NCBI RefSeq assembly: GCF_014066305.1 | Contig: NW_023501177.1 | Span: 1-45,527, forward strand | Reading direction: 5' to 3' | DNA length: 45,527 nucleotides | Source of the DNA: Letharia columbiana | Taxonomy: Eukaryota; Ascomycota; Lecanoromycetes; Lecanorales; Parmeliaceae | In this document: piece by piece, positions 37,128 to 45,527 of the stretch | Numbering within the stretch: position 1 is the stretch's first letter | How the letters are laid out: each line of letters begins with the position of its first letter | Notes under the pieces: generated by a model | The model's database searches: none | What the model was told of the DNA's origin: nothing | The model's input: only the letters and a program-made list of their open reading frames with translations | Position numbers and translations under genes: made by a program

Positions 37128-37660
37128 TCCGGCGCCGGTCCCACCTGGCACGGCACCAACGGCGTGCACACGCACATGACCAACACGCGCATCACCGACG
37201 CCGAAGTCTTCGAGCGCCGCTACCCGGTCACGCTGCGGCAATTCAGCCTGCGCGCCGGCAGCGGCGGCAAGGGCCAGCACCGCGGCGGCGACGGCGTCGT
37301 CCGCGACATCGAATTCCGCATCCCGGTCCAAGTCAGCATCCTCAGCGAGCGGCGCGTGTACCACCCGTACGGGCTGTCCGGCGGCGAGGACGCCGCCTGC
37401 GGCATCAACTACTGGGTGCGGCATGTGCGCAAGGGGGGACGTGGCGACGATAGGGAGGAGTGGGAGGATCGGTGGATCAATCTTGGGGGCAAGAACACGG
37501 CGGCGATGGAGAAGGGGGAGAGGATCGTGGTGTGCACGCCTGGGGGTGGCGGGTGGGGGAAGGTCGGGGGGAGAGCAAGGCTGTCACGAAGAAGGATGAG
37601 CGCGCGACGTGGAGGAAAGGGAGTGTGGCGCAGAGGATGGAGGCGCAGGAGACGGCGTAG
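33507..37660 (+). CDS. 5-oxoprolinase (ATP-hydrolysing), fused HyuA-HyuB type, with a C-terminal frameshift
   Basis: Converts 5-oxoproline plus ATP and water to glutamate, the last recycling step of the gamma-glutamyl (glutathione) cycle; cytosolic in other eukaryotes. Exons: 33,507-33,548, 33,605-36,044 and 36,097-37,660. The first intron splits the conserved AID/RGGTFTD phosphate-binding motif (residues 12-21), which fixes the start. The HyuA half (to about residue 770) has RMGTTVATNALLERKG, DGGLVD, ILSGPAGG and FDMGGTSTD (about 340). The HyuB half (about 774-1320) has DYSCALFDS, SNHPEFGGTHLPDI, AGGSGAGP, RAGSGGKGQ and PGGGGWG (about 1308). After PGGGGWG the frame runs into arginine-rich nonsense, while the adjacent frame ends in a family-like tail (GSVAQRMEAQETA) at TAG 37,658. 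One missing G in the six-G run 37,566-37,571 explains this. Corrected length is about 1,348 residues, close to the family's roughly 1,290-1,350; as read, translation stops at 37,706. GC rises sharply after about 36,700. Confidence 0.92.
33549..33604 (+). other. Intron 1 of 5-oxoprolinase (56 bp)
   Basis: Donor GTAAGC, branch point ACTAATG near the end, acceptor ACAG. Phase 0, between Asp14 and Arg15 of the RGGTFTD motif. Without splicing, the reading frame loses this nucleotide-binding loop. Confidence 0.9.
36045..36096 (+). other. Intron 2 of 5-oxoprolinase (52 bp)
   Basis: Donor GTAAGA, branch point CTAACG (36,083), acceptor TGCAG. Phase 1; removal joins LVAN to APHLPVHLGSM, the expected HyuB sequence. 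Confidence 0.92.
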
Positions 37661-38489
37661 TGGGAAGGGAGGGGATTTGTGTGCGCCGTGGAAAACTTTG
37701 ATGTAATTTGTCCCTCTCGTTTGGATTTACGGCCTGAAATTGAAAGGTACCTTTTCTATATGTTCGGTCTTTCTCGAAAGACGACAACGGTGGGCGCTAT
37801 ATCTCAAATATCAAATGTCGCTCGCTCTGTTCGCCATATACTCAAACAAGCAAACCACCAAGTCACGCAGAAGCACATCCTTCGCATCAGTCATCCTACG
37901 CTCGTTCGACCATGATGATTGGTACCCTGTCCGCTTCTTTCCCCCTTTTCTTGCTTATCATACCGAATACCCTTCTCAAACAACACCATAACCCTGCTGA
38001 CATTCCGCAACGTTGAACGTCTCCGGGCACATGTGAGACTACGGCTGCACCTCTTGAATGAAAATCGGGCGAAGCGATGATTCGCCAGTCCTCCAAATAT
38101 GACATTGACAGGTGTTTCTTGACAAAAAAAAATCCTGGACAAGTTTCGACTCTTTGAAGTGGTGTGCGGACGCTTCATTCCAAAGTAGAGCGCTCGCTCG
38201 CATATCTGAGTCATCGAAATCGAAGATCTGCAACTCTTTCGCACGGGATCTTCCAGCTTAAGTATCGTAACTGACTACTGCGATATCCGACCCGCTGTCA
38301 GTCGGCTCTGTCAGTCGCTTGTACACATACAAGCGCGATGAGGCGGTGGTTTGCGCGCAAAATGTGAAACACCCCCCTTCGCCCGATTCAAAAACCCTTT
38401 TGACCAGCTGTTAGACTCATCCCTGCTATATACTAGGAATCAATAGTCAGACTAGGTAATCGTATGGGAACACGCTACACTTATAGGTC
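37661..38489. other. Intergenic region between oxoprolinase and the secreted-protein gene
   Basis: About 830 bp. The first part is the oxoprolinase 3' flank; short overlapping frames here look random. A C-rich run lies near 38,370 and a TATA-like GCTATATACTA at about 38,425, some 60 bp before the next start codon. Confidence 0.5.
38316..38335. promoter_or_regulatory. Perfect 8-bp dyad upstream of the secreted-protein gene
   Basis: CGCTTGTA-CACA-TACAAGCG, two 8-bp arms with a 4-bp spacer, about 155 bp before the ATG at 38,490. It directly follows a short direct repeat of CTGTCAGTCG (from 38,295). Could be a dimeric transcription-factor site; the factor is unknown. Confidence 0.4.
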
Positions 38490-39416
38490 ATGATCTTTTC
38501 AATACTTTTCAGCTTTGCCGCGACCATTGCTGCGGCTGTCGTCCCGCCATCCGATGGGATCAACCAAACCGGCTTTCACTACAATCTCACCAACGCGGCA
38601 AGATTGGGAGACATAGACCCCCGCTTCACTACCGATTACCGACAGGGGCAAGCAAGGCTCTCGGCTACATCATGCCTCATGAACGCAGCCAACGCCATGA
38701 TGGAGCTAGCACTCGAAAACTTCACGGAGTCAATTCGCCCTCGAAATTACATGGATCCTGGCTATCCCGAGGTCGTAGTCGTGCCTATGACGATGGCGCC
38801 AGGGCAAGGGATAGAAGCGCGGTATCTGTTGTGGGGTGTATGGAAAGGAATAAGGTGGATGATCAGCCACCAGAGTTTCCGGGACCTCGTGATCGGTGCA
38901 TACTGGGACGGGATCCTGGTATGCAGAATTTGGATGAAAGGGAGGCAATTAAGTATTGCTGGAAGCAATGATACTCTGGGCCTCACAGCGCGGTCAGAAA
39001 AGATGTCCATTCGCAACGCCACGGTAGAATTTACGCAAGACTTGAGCAAATCGGACGTCAGAAATCCATTGAACGACCAGCATCTGACAGTATCGGTGAC
39101 CCAGGTTGGGGAAATGCTTGGTATCACGGAAGTCTTCGTCGCAATTTTTGCGACTTTGGAATATATTGCTCAGTTTCCAAGCACTGATCGAGTGGTCGGA
39201 TTCCAGATTTCTCCAGACGATGAAGACACAACGATTGGATTCCTGGGTCATCCTCGGGCTCCTGCGGTCAGAACACCATCCTTGGAGTACCAGTGGGTCA
39301 TCCTGAGCGTAGGACAGATTCCTGGGTATTTGTTACAGCAGAGGAGGTTCACGGAAGTGATTATCGAGATTGCTGTAGACGGAGTCCCGCTTGGGGAAGG
39401 ATTCATGTTCAAATAA
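38490..39416 (+). CDS. Predicted secreted protein of unknown function, 308 aa
   Basis: I do not recognise a family. Residues 1-17 form a plausible signal peptide (short hydrophobic core SILFSFAATIAAAV), followed by a region with five N-glycosylation sequons (NQT 25, NLT 32, NFT 77, NDT 160, NAT 176), which fits passage through the secretory pathway. Only two cysteines (62 and 145) are present, so it is not a typical cysteine-rich effector. The middle has aromatic-rich stretches (LLWGVWKGIRWM, 113-124) and a mildly hydrophobic segment (VFVAIFATLEYIAQF, 215-229) that looks amphipathic rather than membrane-spanning. No intron is needed: one frame from ATG to TAA. A TATA-like sequence and a dyad lie upstream. 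Its neighbour downstream is convergent. Confidence is high that it is a gene and low for any role. Confidence 0.75.
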   Translation: MIFSILFSFAATIAAAVVPPSDGINQTGFHYNLTNAARLGDIDPRFTTDYRQGQARLSATSCLMNAANAMMELALENFTESIRPRNYMDPGYPEVVVVPMTMAPGQGIEARYLLWGVWKGIRWMISHQSFRDLVIGAYWDGILVCRIWMKGRQLSIAGSNDTLGLTARSEKMSIRNATVEFTQDLSKSDVRNPLNDQHLTVSVTQVGEMLGITEVFVAIFATLEYIAQFPSTDRVVGFQISPDDEDTTIGFLGHPRAPAVRTPSLEYQWVILSVGQIPGYLLQQRRFTEVIIEIAVDGVPLGEGFMFK

Positions 39417-39866
39417 AGATACTGATGAAGATAACCGGATTGTGGACCAGAGCAAAGATTGGGATCATTTTTGAAAAGGTAGTTCAGGATCTAGAGAGTA
39501 TAATTCGCGTCGATTGGAATAGAGCGCGATAGATTTCGGAATCGGGCCCCACTATCAATGATTTTTGACACCCGAACAGCTCCAAAATTGACAAGTTTAA
39601 GGTGGATATAGCTTATGGTTTCTGTACTTGAAAGGCGTCCGAGCTGTAAAGCCTGTGGAAAGGAGGGCAACTCCATGATCTTTGAAAGATCTTTGCTCTA
39701 GAAATATCCAGTGCAAGGATCTAAGAGGACCCAGCCGCTTGCGTCTGTTCTTCGGGCACATTTATTCCTACTTGCTGTACAAGAATGTCAGGACTGAAAG
39801 CACGGTGTGGCAGACCTAAGCGGAGACAAGGTAGCTGTCCAGGTGTTAGGCATACATTGCCGTGCC
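39417..39866. other. Convergent intergenic region
   Basis: About 450 bp between two genes pointing toward each other; would hold both 3' UTRs. Nothing else recognised. Confidence 0.5.
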
Positions 39867-41218
39867 TTAGGTGATGTCTTGCTTTCTATGCCTATGGTTC
39901 TCAGCGCCGTTCTTGATCATGCTTTGTAGCAGCAAATCCAATCGAGCAGCGTTTGCAAGGAAACCGTCTGGATGAGCTGTCACATTCATCCAAGGACCTG
40001 GCAAAACGTTGATTTTGAGTTCTCGCAATCCGTTCGTTCCACACTGCATTTCAAGAAGGCGGGTTATCCATGGAGCATCGGGTGTGGGCATCGTAAACGT
40101 ACTTCCAAGGTAGATGAAAGCCTCGATTGTACGCAATCCTTTCAAAGTCTGCTTGATCAATTTGGACCAAGTAAGTAGATTACAAGCGGCACATTTCTGC
40201 ATTCGGTGTGCGTGTAGAGCAGCGCGTCGATCATTTCCGCCGCTCGGACACGGACTGGACATGGTGATTTGGTTGTAGCATAGTTGAATGCTTCTGATTT
40301 GGGCAAGACGATGGGGGAGTACGCTCTGCATGAAGAACGGTGGCGGTGTCAGTGACGCAAATGAGAAAATTTGCAGACCTGGAGATATTAGCTCCTCGCA
40401 TCTGAGATTCTAGACGGAAGGCTCCGACGCTTACTATATAATAGATCGATGGCTTCTAAGTACATTTGCTTACAGCATTTGACAAGAGTCACGGGGCCCC
40501 AGCCACGATTTTTTGGGAAGCTGTTGGAAAAATGCGTTCGCGCAATCACATTGTACCCCGCGTACACAACCTCTGCTTCGGCCACATCAACGAGATGCCA
40601 AGCAGGAGCACTGGAGACAACTCTGTCAAAAGCATGATCACAGTGGTAGCCACGAATCTTGCCAGCCCTCATGGCACTGGCATTGGCGCGTGCGTCCAAC
40701 ACGCCATCCGGATTCCTCATTGTGCTGTGCACCACAACATGGACATGTGAGCCATCGCCGACAATGACCTCTTTGTAAATCTTGAGTCGTATTTCGAACG
40801 GAAGTTTAGTGAAAAACGAAGCGCCTAATTGAGTTTCTGCACAATATGGCGCCTGGCTGAGTCGGCGTCTGAGCTGTAGAGGAAGAGGGCGGGGCTTTTC
40901 CCTCTCAAAAGCTATCTCTTGAGCCTGCCGTTTGCAACGTAGATGATAAAACCAGAGGATCTTGAATGGCACCACTGCAGCATTCTTGTAAATCAGTTTG
41001 AACCGTTGTCGTCCCGCTGAGGAGCAGAGAAGTGGGCACAAAAGTATTGGGAGGAGATTGTAGACGAACGGACTGCAGACAAGAATGGCGAGTACAATCA
41101 ACACATAACCCAGCCCGCAGCAAATCTGCCCGATCCAGGGTAACTCTTTATGGCAAGCTTTAGCCAGGAGCTTTTGACAGATCGTGCATAGAACGATCGG
41201 GATTGCACAGATGCCCAT
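39867..41218 (-). CDS. DUF7730-like (2EXR/F-box-like) protein with N-terminal hydrophobic region
   Basis: Two minus-strand exons, 41,218-40,435 and 40,378-39,867, joined by a 56-bp intron, give about 431 residues. The N-terminus is hydrophobic (about 1-15 and 28-66, with GYVLIVLAILVCSPFVYNLL), suggesting one or two membrane segments or an anchor. After a basic linker comes FFTKLPFEIRLKIYKEV, the F-box-like opening of fungal DUF7730/2EXR proteins, then VTLVKCCKQMYLEAIDLLYS. Splicing continues directly into a LQIFSF segment and LPHRLAQIRSIQL, the expected order of the family. These proteins are abundant and fast-evolving in ascomycetes and their role is unknown. It diverges from the PDI gene across a 616-bp shared promoter region. 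The family call is from pattern memory. Confidence 0.75.
40379..40434 (-). other. Intron of the DUF7730-like gene (56 bp)
   Basis: On the minus strand: donor GTAAGC, branch point GCTAAT, acceptor CTCCAG. Phase 1; joins LLY-S to LQIFSF. Reading through instead gives a short off-family tail ending in a stop. Confidence 0.8.
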
Positions 41219-41834
41219 GGAGGCGTTTGAATTACTCAGAGTGTCAGACCTCGTCTGCTGCCGGACTGCAGGAGCAGATTGGCTGCCCCGTATCAGCAGG
41301 TCAATGACCTCACTTATGATGCGGAGAAAGCCTCAGACTTTAAGCTGAATGATCGAAGGTCCACAGCCTCGTCGGCATCGATCAGGCTGCAAAAGCATAC
41401 TGAAAAGACGTATAACCCGGCAGACTGGAAGGCTGATAATATGCCACCGTAACAGCATAGCACTTGCTCATCAGCGTACTTGCAGACAACGACTTAAACG
41501 CTCCATGAATCACGACCATGAGTAGAAGTGACATAGTTGAGATGGAAAAGCAATAGTGCTCAGCAATGACGTCCGAGTCTCTCGAAATTGACGAGAGGAC
41601 TTAGACTTAAATCTGCGACGCTCGTATATAAATGTCACGTGCTTACTGTTAGGGTCCTGCGGCGAAGTCTACTTTAGTTGCCAGATGGCCCTTTTGAAAC
41701 CTTACGAATCCATAGGGACACATCGACAACATCTCTCTATCTCTGTCCTCTTCTCTCCTCAAAATACAAACACACCACTTCATTCAAGCCTGCAACATAA
41801 GGCATCACTTTCATTTTAAAAACATACAATAATC
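41219..41834. promoter_or_regulatory. Divergent promoter region, DUF7730-like gene and PDI
   Basis: 616 bp between divergent start codons. On the PDI side are TATATAAA (41,625-41,632), CACGTG (41,636-41,641) and a pyrimidine-rich tract (41,731-41,760) before the ATG context AATAATCATG. CACGTG with its flank (GCACGTGAC in reverse) resembles bZIP or bHLH sites; unfolded-protein-response factors that induce PDI in fungi are bZIPs, but the assignment here is inference. Confidence 0.5.
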
Positions 41835-43579
41835 ATGAGGAACTTCAAGAGTGTAGCTCTCGGGCTTGTAGGAGCTGCTGCGGTAGCATCAGCTTCTGAC
41901 GTCCATGACCTCAAGAAAGATACATTTACAGACTTCGTCAAGAGCCATGACCTTGTTTTAGCAGAGTTTTTCGCACCATGGTGTGGCCACTGCAAAGCAT
42001 TGGCCCCAGAATACGAAGAGGCCGCAACGACACTCAAAGAGAAGGACATCGCCTTGGTCAAGGTTGACTGCACAGAAGAAGCCGACTTATGTAAAGAATA
42101 TGGCGTTGAAGGCTACCCAACTGTCAAGGTCTTCCGAGGCCCGGACAACGTGAGCTCCTACTCAGGGCAAAGAAAGGCGCCTGCGTAAGTAGTATGCTGC
42201 CAATCTTCAGGGCTTCCTCGCTAACCGCTATATCTAGTATCATCTCCTACATGACCAAGCAAGCCCTCCCTGCAGTATCAGTCCTCACACCAGAAACATT
42301 CGAGGAATTCAAAACCGCAGACCAGGTCGTGGTGGTCGCTTTCTTTGAAGCTGGCGACAAGACCTCGAATACCACTTTCAGCGAAGTCGCCGAGACCATG
42401 AGAGACGATCACCTCTTTGGAGCCTCTAATGACGCCAAGTTGGCCGAAGCCGAGGGTGTCAAATTCCCATCTGTTGTTCTCTACAAATCGTTTGACGAGG
42501 GCAAGGACATTTTTGAGCAGAAGTTTGACAAGGAAGCCATCACCAAATTCACCAAGACTTCAGCCATGCCGTTGGTAGGCGAAGTCGGTCCTGAGACTTA
42601 TGCTGGCTACATGGCGGTATGTTCACCTACACAGCCGAAGATTGAGCCATGCTAACACATGCCTAGGCTGGCATCCCACTAGCCTACATATTCGCGGAAA
42701 CCCCCGAGGAGCGCGCTGAACTGGCCGCTGAGCTCAAGCCTCTCGCACAAAAGCACAAGGGGGTCATCAGCTTCGCCACCATTGACGCCAAGTCTTTCGG
42801 TGCACACGCTGGTAACCTGAACCTCGAAGACGGCAAATGGCCCGCCTTCGCTATTCAGGAGACCGTCAAGAACCAGAAGTTTCCCTATGACCAGGACAAG
42901 AAGCTTACACATGACGATGTTGGCGCATTCGTCCAGAACTTCGTTGATGGCAAGGTCGACGCCAGCGTCAAGTCTGAGCCTGTTCCAGAGAAGCAAGAGG
43001 GCCCTGTTCAGGTCGTCGTGGCCAACAACTACAAGGAGATCATTTTGGACAACGACAACGATGTTCTTCTCGAGTTCTACGCCCCCTGGTGCGGTCACTG
43101 CAAAGCGTAAGACTACCTTCGATGGCATGCTTCAGACGTTTGGAGTCTAATAATTTCTCTATAGCTTGGCCCCTAAATATGAAGAACTTGCCGCCATGTA
43201 CCCCGCCAGCGCCCAAGTCACCATCGCCAAAGTTGACGCCACAGCCAACGATGTCCCCGACGAGATCCAAGGTTTCCCAACCATCAAACTCTTCCCCGCT
43301 GGTGGCAAGGAGGAACCGATCACCTACTCCGGTTCTCGCACCATCGAAGATCTAGCCGAATTTATCAAGGAGAATGGCAAATACAAGGTGGATGCATTTG
43401 AGGGCAAGAATGAGACAGGCGATGATACCGAGGCTCCTTTGGCTGAAGGTATGGGTGAGGCAGCAAGGGCGGCAACCGAGACGGCGAAGAGCGCGGCAAG
43501 TGACGCCGCTGAGGCTGTGAAGACCGCCGTCACCGATTCGGATGGTGCGGATGACGGCAGTGAGCATGATGAGTTGTAG
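41835..43579 (+). CDS. pdi1: Protein disulfide isomerase, ER lumen (PDI1-type)
   Basis: Oxidises, reduces and rearranges disulfides of secretory proteins in the ER. Four exons: 41,835-42,184, 42,238-42,616, 42,667-43,106 and 43,165-43,579, giving 527 residues, normal for fungal PDI. Features in order: signal peptide 1-20 (cleavage after AVASA likely); a-domain with FFAPWCGHCKALAPEY (active-site Cys50/Cys53) and the cis-Pro segment GYPTVKVF; b and b' domains; second thioredoxin a' domain with FYAPWCGHCKALAPKY (Cys385/Cys388) and GFPTIKLF; an Ala/Glu-rich acidic tail; and the ER-retrieval signal HDEL (524-527). The third intron splits the second active-site motif right after CGHCK. The neighbouring promoter has a TATA box and CACGTG. 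Nothing is broken or missing. Confidence 0.97.
42185..42237 (+). other. PDI intron 1 (53 bp)
   Basis: Donor GTAAGT, branch point GCTAACC, acceptor TCTAG; phase 2, joining KAPA to IISYMT. Confidence 0.93.
42617..42666 (+). other. PDI intron 2 (50 bp)
   Basis: Donor GTATGT, branch point GCTAACA, acceptor CCTAG; phase 0, joining YMA to AGIPLAYIF. Confidence 0.93.
43107..43164 (+). other. PDI intron 3 (58 bp)
   Basis: Donor GTAAGA, branch region TCTAATAAT, acceptor ATAG; phase 2, within CGHCK-A-LAPKY. Confidence 0.92.
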
Positions 43580-43892
43580 GTGCATAGTGGCGCGGTTGGT
43601 GTGGCAAAGGTGGTCCCAAAAATGTAACGGTCGGTAAGATATGTGCCGTGTGGAGGCATTTCCGATGTGATAAAACGCACATCGGCCTTGGTCCTGTTTT
43701 TCGATGTAAAAATCTATTGGCGTCAGATTTCCTTGTTAGTAGGAGTGGATATGGTTCCAAACTACTTTGCTTCCCACGAACACAACGCATTATTCATGCA
43801 AGGATACCCCCCTACTATTAATGGGCAGATGCCCACAAGACCGGCGTCCCCGCACCATGAGGAAGTCTACTCCATGGGTATTTGCTCCTCCC

Positions 43893-43934
<42 letters not shown>
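43893..43934. repeat. (ATG)14 trinucleotide microsatellite
   Basis: Fourteen uninterrupted ATG/GAT units. The poly-Asp and poly-Met frames it creates are by-products, not genes. Confidence 0.95.
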
Positions 43935-44366
43935 CAATGGCCACGAAGAAAGACGCCTTACCGAGGCGATGCGAGTGATAACGAACGACGATATAAAACC
44001 CTCGTTCAGGAAACCGATGCCGTCGGACCTGACCCATTTCCCTGTGAAAAAAGGATGATCTCGGTCTTATCTCGAAGGAGCTCTCTCTTCCCCTGATGAT
44101 CGCACAAGAGGCCCGCGGGTCAGCTTTCGAGACGCAACAACAACGACCGCCTGCCTGCCCTCCACGAGCACATCCACCTCGAAGACGGCCCGACGTTCAA
44201 TAATATAATATCCGTGATATCTCGGAAGGATAGAATTTCCGTGAAATGTTTCTTAATGTCAATCACCTCATTATCCATTCATCCCGAAGGATGGGGGTCT
44301 CAAGGAGAGGCACCGTCGCCGCCGCCGCGGCACGTAGCCTGCGCCACCGCCATCTCAGCGCCCGTC

Positions 44367-44386
44367 CACTCACTCACTCACTCACT
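44367..44386. repeat. (CACT)5 microsatellite
   Basis: Five perfect CACT units. Confidence 0.9.
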
Positions 44387-44496
44387 CCTGCGGCTGCGTC
44401 GGGCCGGAAAGGCTCGAGACGGAGCTTCGGACATGCGCCGGATCCGCATATAGGTGTTGCTCTCCCCTTTCACTGTGTTTCCAAGGCAGGGAAAGA

Positions 44497-44513
44497 GATG
44501 GATGGATGGATGG
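44497..44513. repeat. (GATG)4 microsatellite
   Basis: Four GATG units followed by a G. Confidence 0.85.
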
Positions 44514-45362
44514 GTCTCGCGCGCTGACCTGATGTGTTTTTTTGGGCAGAGCTGACGGCAAACGTCAAGTCTACATCGGGGACGCGCAGTCTGGCGCATG
44601 GCACGATTTGTGGGAAGCGGTCGAGGCTAGACTACCGGTGCCGTGTGTGCGCGACGGGGCTGGTCGAGTGTTGCGCGCGAGTGGAGTATTTTACTTACTT
44701 GCCATATTGCATGTGCGCGAGTCGATACGTTCAGGTTGGTTGGTTGACTAGCTAACTACGGTTTCTCTCAGGCACCGCACACAGGGTGCCTCAGGTGCAA
44801 GATCTATTCGTCGTGGTGACGGATGAGCCGTGGTCGCCGCTGCTGAGCTTGGTGGGGAAATCGACGGATGCGTCGATGGAACGAGCTTGAGTAGAGTGTC
44901 AGTTGATGATGTGTCTCGGGGTGAGAGGCGCAAATTGCCTGCTCGATCATGTTCTGCTGATGACGGATGTTGGAGGTGTAGTTCGTGTATCCAAATGTCA
45001 TTTTTCGGAGGCTGGAGGAGCCACGGACTCTTGTTAATTTGCCTACTAGAATCGCACTTTTTGCTGTGAACGGCTACAGGCACATCATCCGCTACATGTG
45101 CAGTTGCCGGAGCGGGAAATCTTCCCCGCATCAAATGCGCCGTTGCTCCAAGTTGCTATCACCGCCAAAAAAATGATGCCTTTTCTGACTCCGCGAGAGC
45201 CGGGAATGACTTGTCCATAACTGACGACATGCATATCTTTTCAATGCCTGGGCTGCACTTGGACCCCCTCGACAATTGCATGCCAGCTCCCAAATAAAAT
45301 GCCCGAAATAATTCTCCGCCATGTGGGGCCGATGGAGAATTTGGAGAATTAATTCGATCGAT

Positions 45363-45419
45363 AATGCAGGTTTGACAGCAATTGTGGAGAAATGACGTCA
45401 ATTATGCAAGTTTGACAGC
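45363..45419. promoter_or_regulatory. CRE-like palindrome between two ~17-bp direct repeats
   Basis: TGACGTCA at 45,393-45,400 is the full palindromic site for CREB/ATF-type bZIP factors. It lies between AATGCAGGTTTGACAGC (45,363-45,379) and TATGCAAGTTTGACAGC (45,403-45,419), which match at 15 of 17 positions. This could be regulatory for a gene to the right; no target gene is visible. Confidence 0.4.
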
Positions 45420-45527
45420 TCGATCATGCAACCAATGCCAAGTCTCAGATTCTTTTCGTGGGGGAGGGTAAAAACGGCCTCGATGATCATGCGAAGCTCG
45501 AGATTAGTAGCGGTGAGCATCCCTAAA

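Larger units (their letters stand above)
43580..45527. other. Gene-poor right end
   Basis: 1.9 kb of normal composition, including the PDI 3' flank. Several open frames overlap on both strands, but none shows a recognisable domain, splice structure or sustained codon pattern. Microsatellites and a CRE-like palindrome are listed separately. It may be the promoter of a gene beyond the window. Confidence 0.5.

Noticed and set aside
36621..37424. 267-aa antisense frame inside 5-oxoprolinase
   Set aside because: Alanine/valine/glycine-rich shadow of a high-GC3 exon, with no domain or splice support.
33653..37706. Two separate genes, HyuA-like and HyuB-like
   Set aside because: A 52-bp intron with donor, branch point and acceptor joins them exactly within conserved sequence, giving the usual single fused eukaryotic 5-oxoprolinase.
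40388..41218. DUF7730-like gene ending at 40,388 as a single exon
   Set aside because: The tail after LLYSK is off-family; a 56-bp intron restores family order into the next frame.
43643..43978. Poly-aspartate protein of 111 aa and its poly-methionine sister frame
   Set aside because: Both are created by the (ATG)14 microsatellite and have no other coding features.
44542..44751. 69-aa frame in the right-end region
   Set aside because: Short, overlaps an equally open alternative frame, and I see no motif, promoter or splice support.

Overview
The window looks like nuclear DNA of a filamentous ascomycete, most probably a Dothideomycete-type fungus with AT-rich heterochromatin blocks. The evidence is short 50-58 bp introns with GTAAGT-like donors and CTAAC-like branch points, an HDEL-ended protein disulfide isomerase, a fused 5-oxoprolinase, a DUF7730-type protein, and about 32 kb of DNA that looks hit by repeat-induced point mutation (RIP).

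Layout. Positions 1-22,540 and 23,260-32,815 are extremely AT-rich. They are nearly free of the dinucleotides CA and TG but keep CG and CT, which is the expected footprint of RIP acting on CpA. Because TG is almost gone, start codons are almost gone too, so the region holds no intact genes. It is a graveyard of nested transposable elements that can still be read through the mutations: a plus-strand Ty3/gypsy chromovirus (about 13.3-16.95 kb) with reverse transcriptase, RNase H, integrase and chromodomain relics; a minus-strand gypsy element with two LTRs (about 25.83-32.90 kb); two short non-coding LTR elements with exact 5-bp target duplications (12,054-13,236 and a three-LTR array at 17,306-19,014); inverted-repeat elements (20,543-21,023, 24,499-25,070 and a fold-back element split across 25,478-33,186); a possible 11.7-kb element bounded by inverted repeats at 1-62 and 11,691-11,754; and several minisatellites. 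Small islands escaped mutation. The largest (22,540-23,250) carries the last exon of an alpha/beta-hydrolase gene.

From 33.0 kb the sequence is ordinary gene-bearing DNA. 5-Oxoprolinase (33,507-37,660, +) belongs to glutathione turnover and has an apparent one-base deletion near its C-terminus. It is followed by a small predicted secreted protein (38,490-39,416, +), a DUF7730-like membrane-anchored protein (41,218-39,867, -) and protein disulfide isomerase (41,835-43,579, +). The last 1.9 kb has microsatellites and a CRE-like palindrome but no gene I can defend.

The genes do not form an obvious cluster. Oxoprolinase and PDI both touch thiol biology, but this is probably coincidence. The most informative content is the transposon stratigraphy: target duplications allow insertion order to be read, and the RIP edge falls inside an LTR about 690 bp upstream of the oxoprolinase start codon. 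I found no rRNA, tRNA or CRISPR array.
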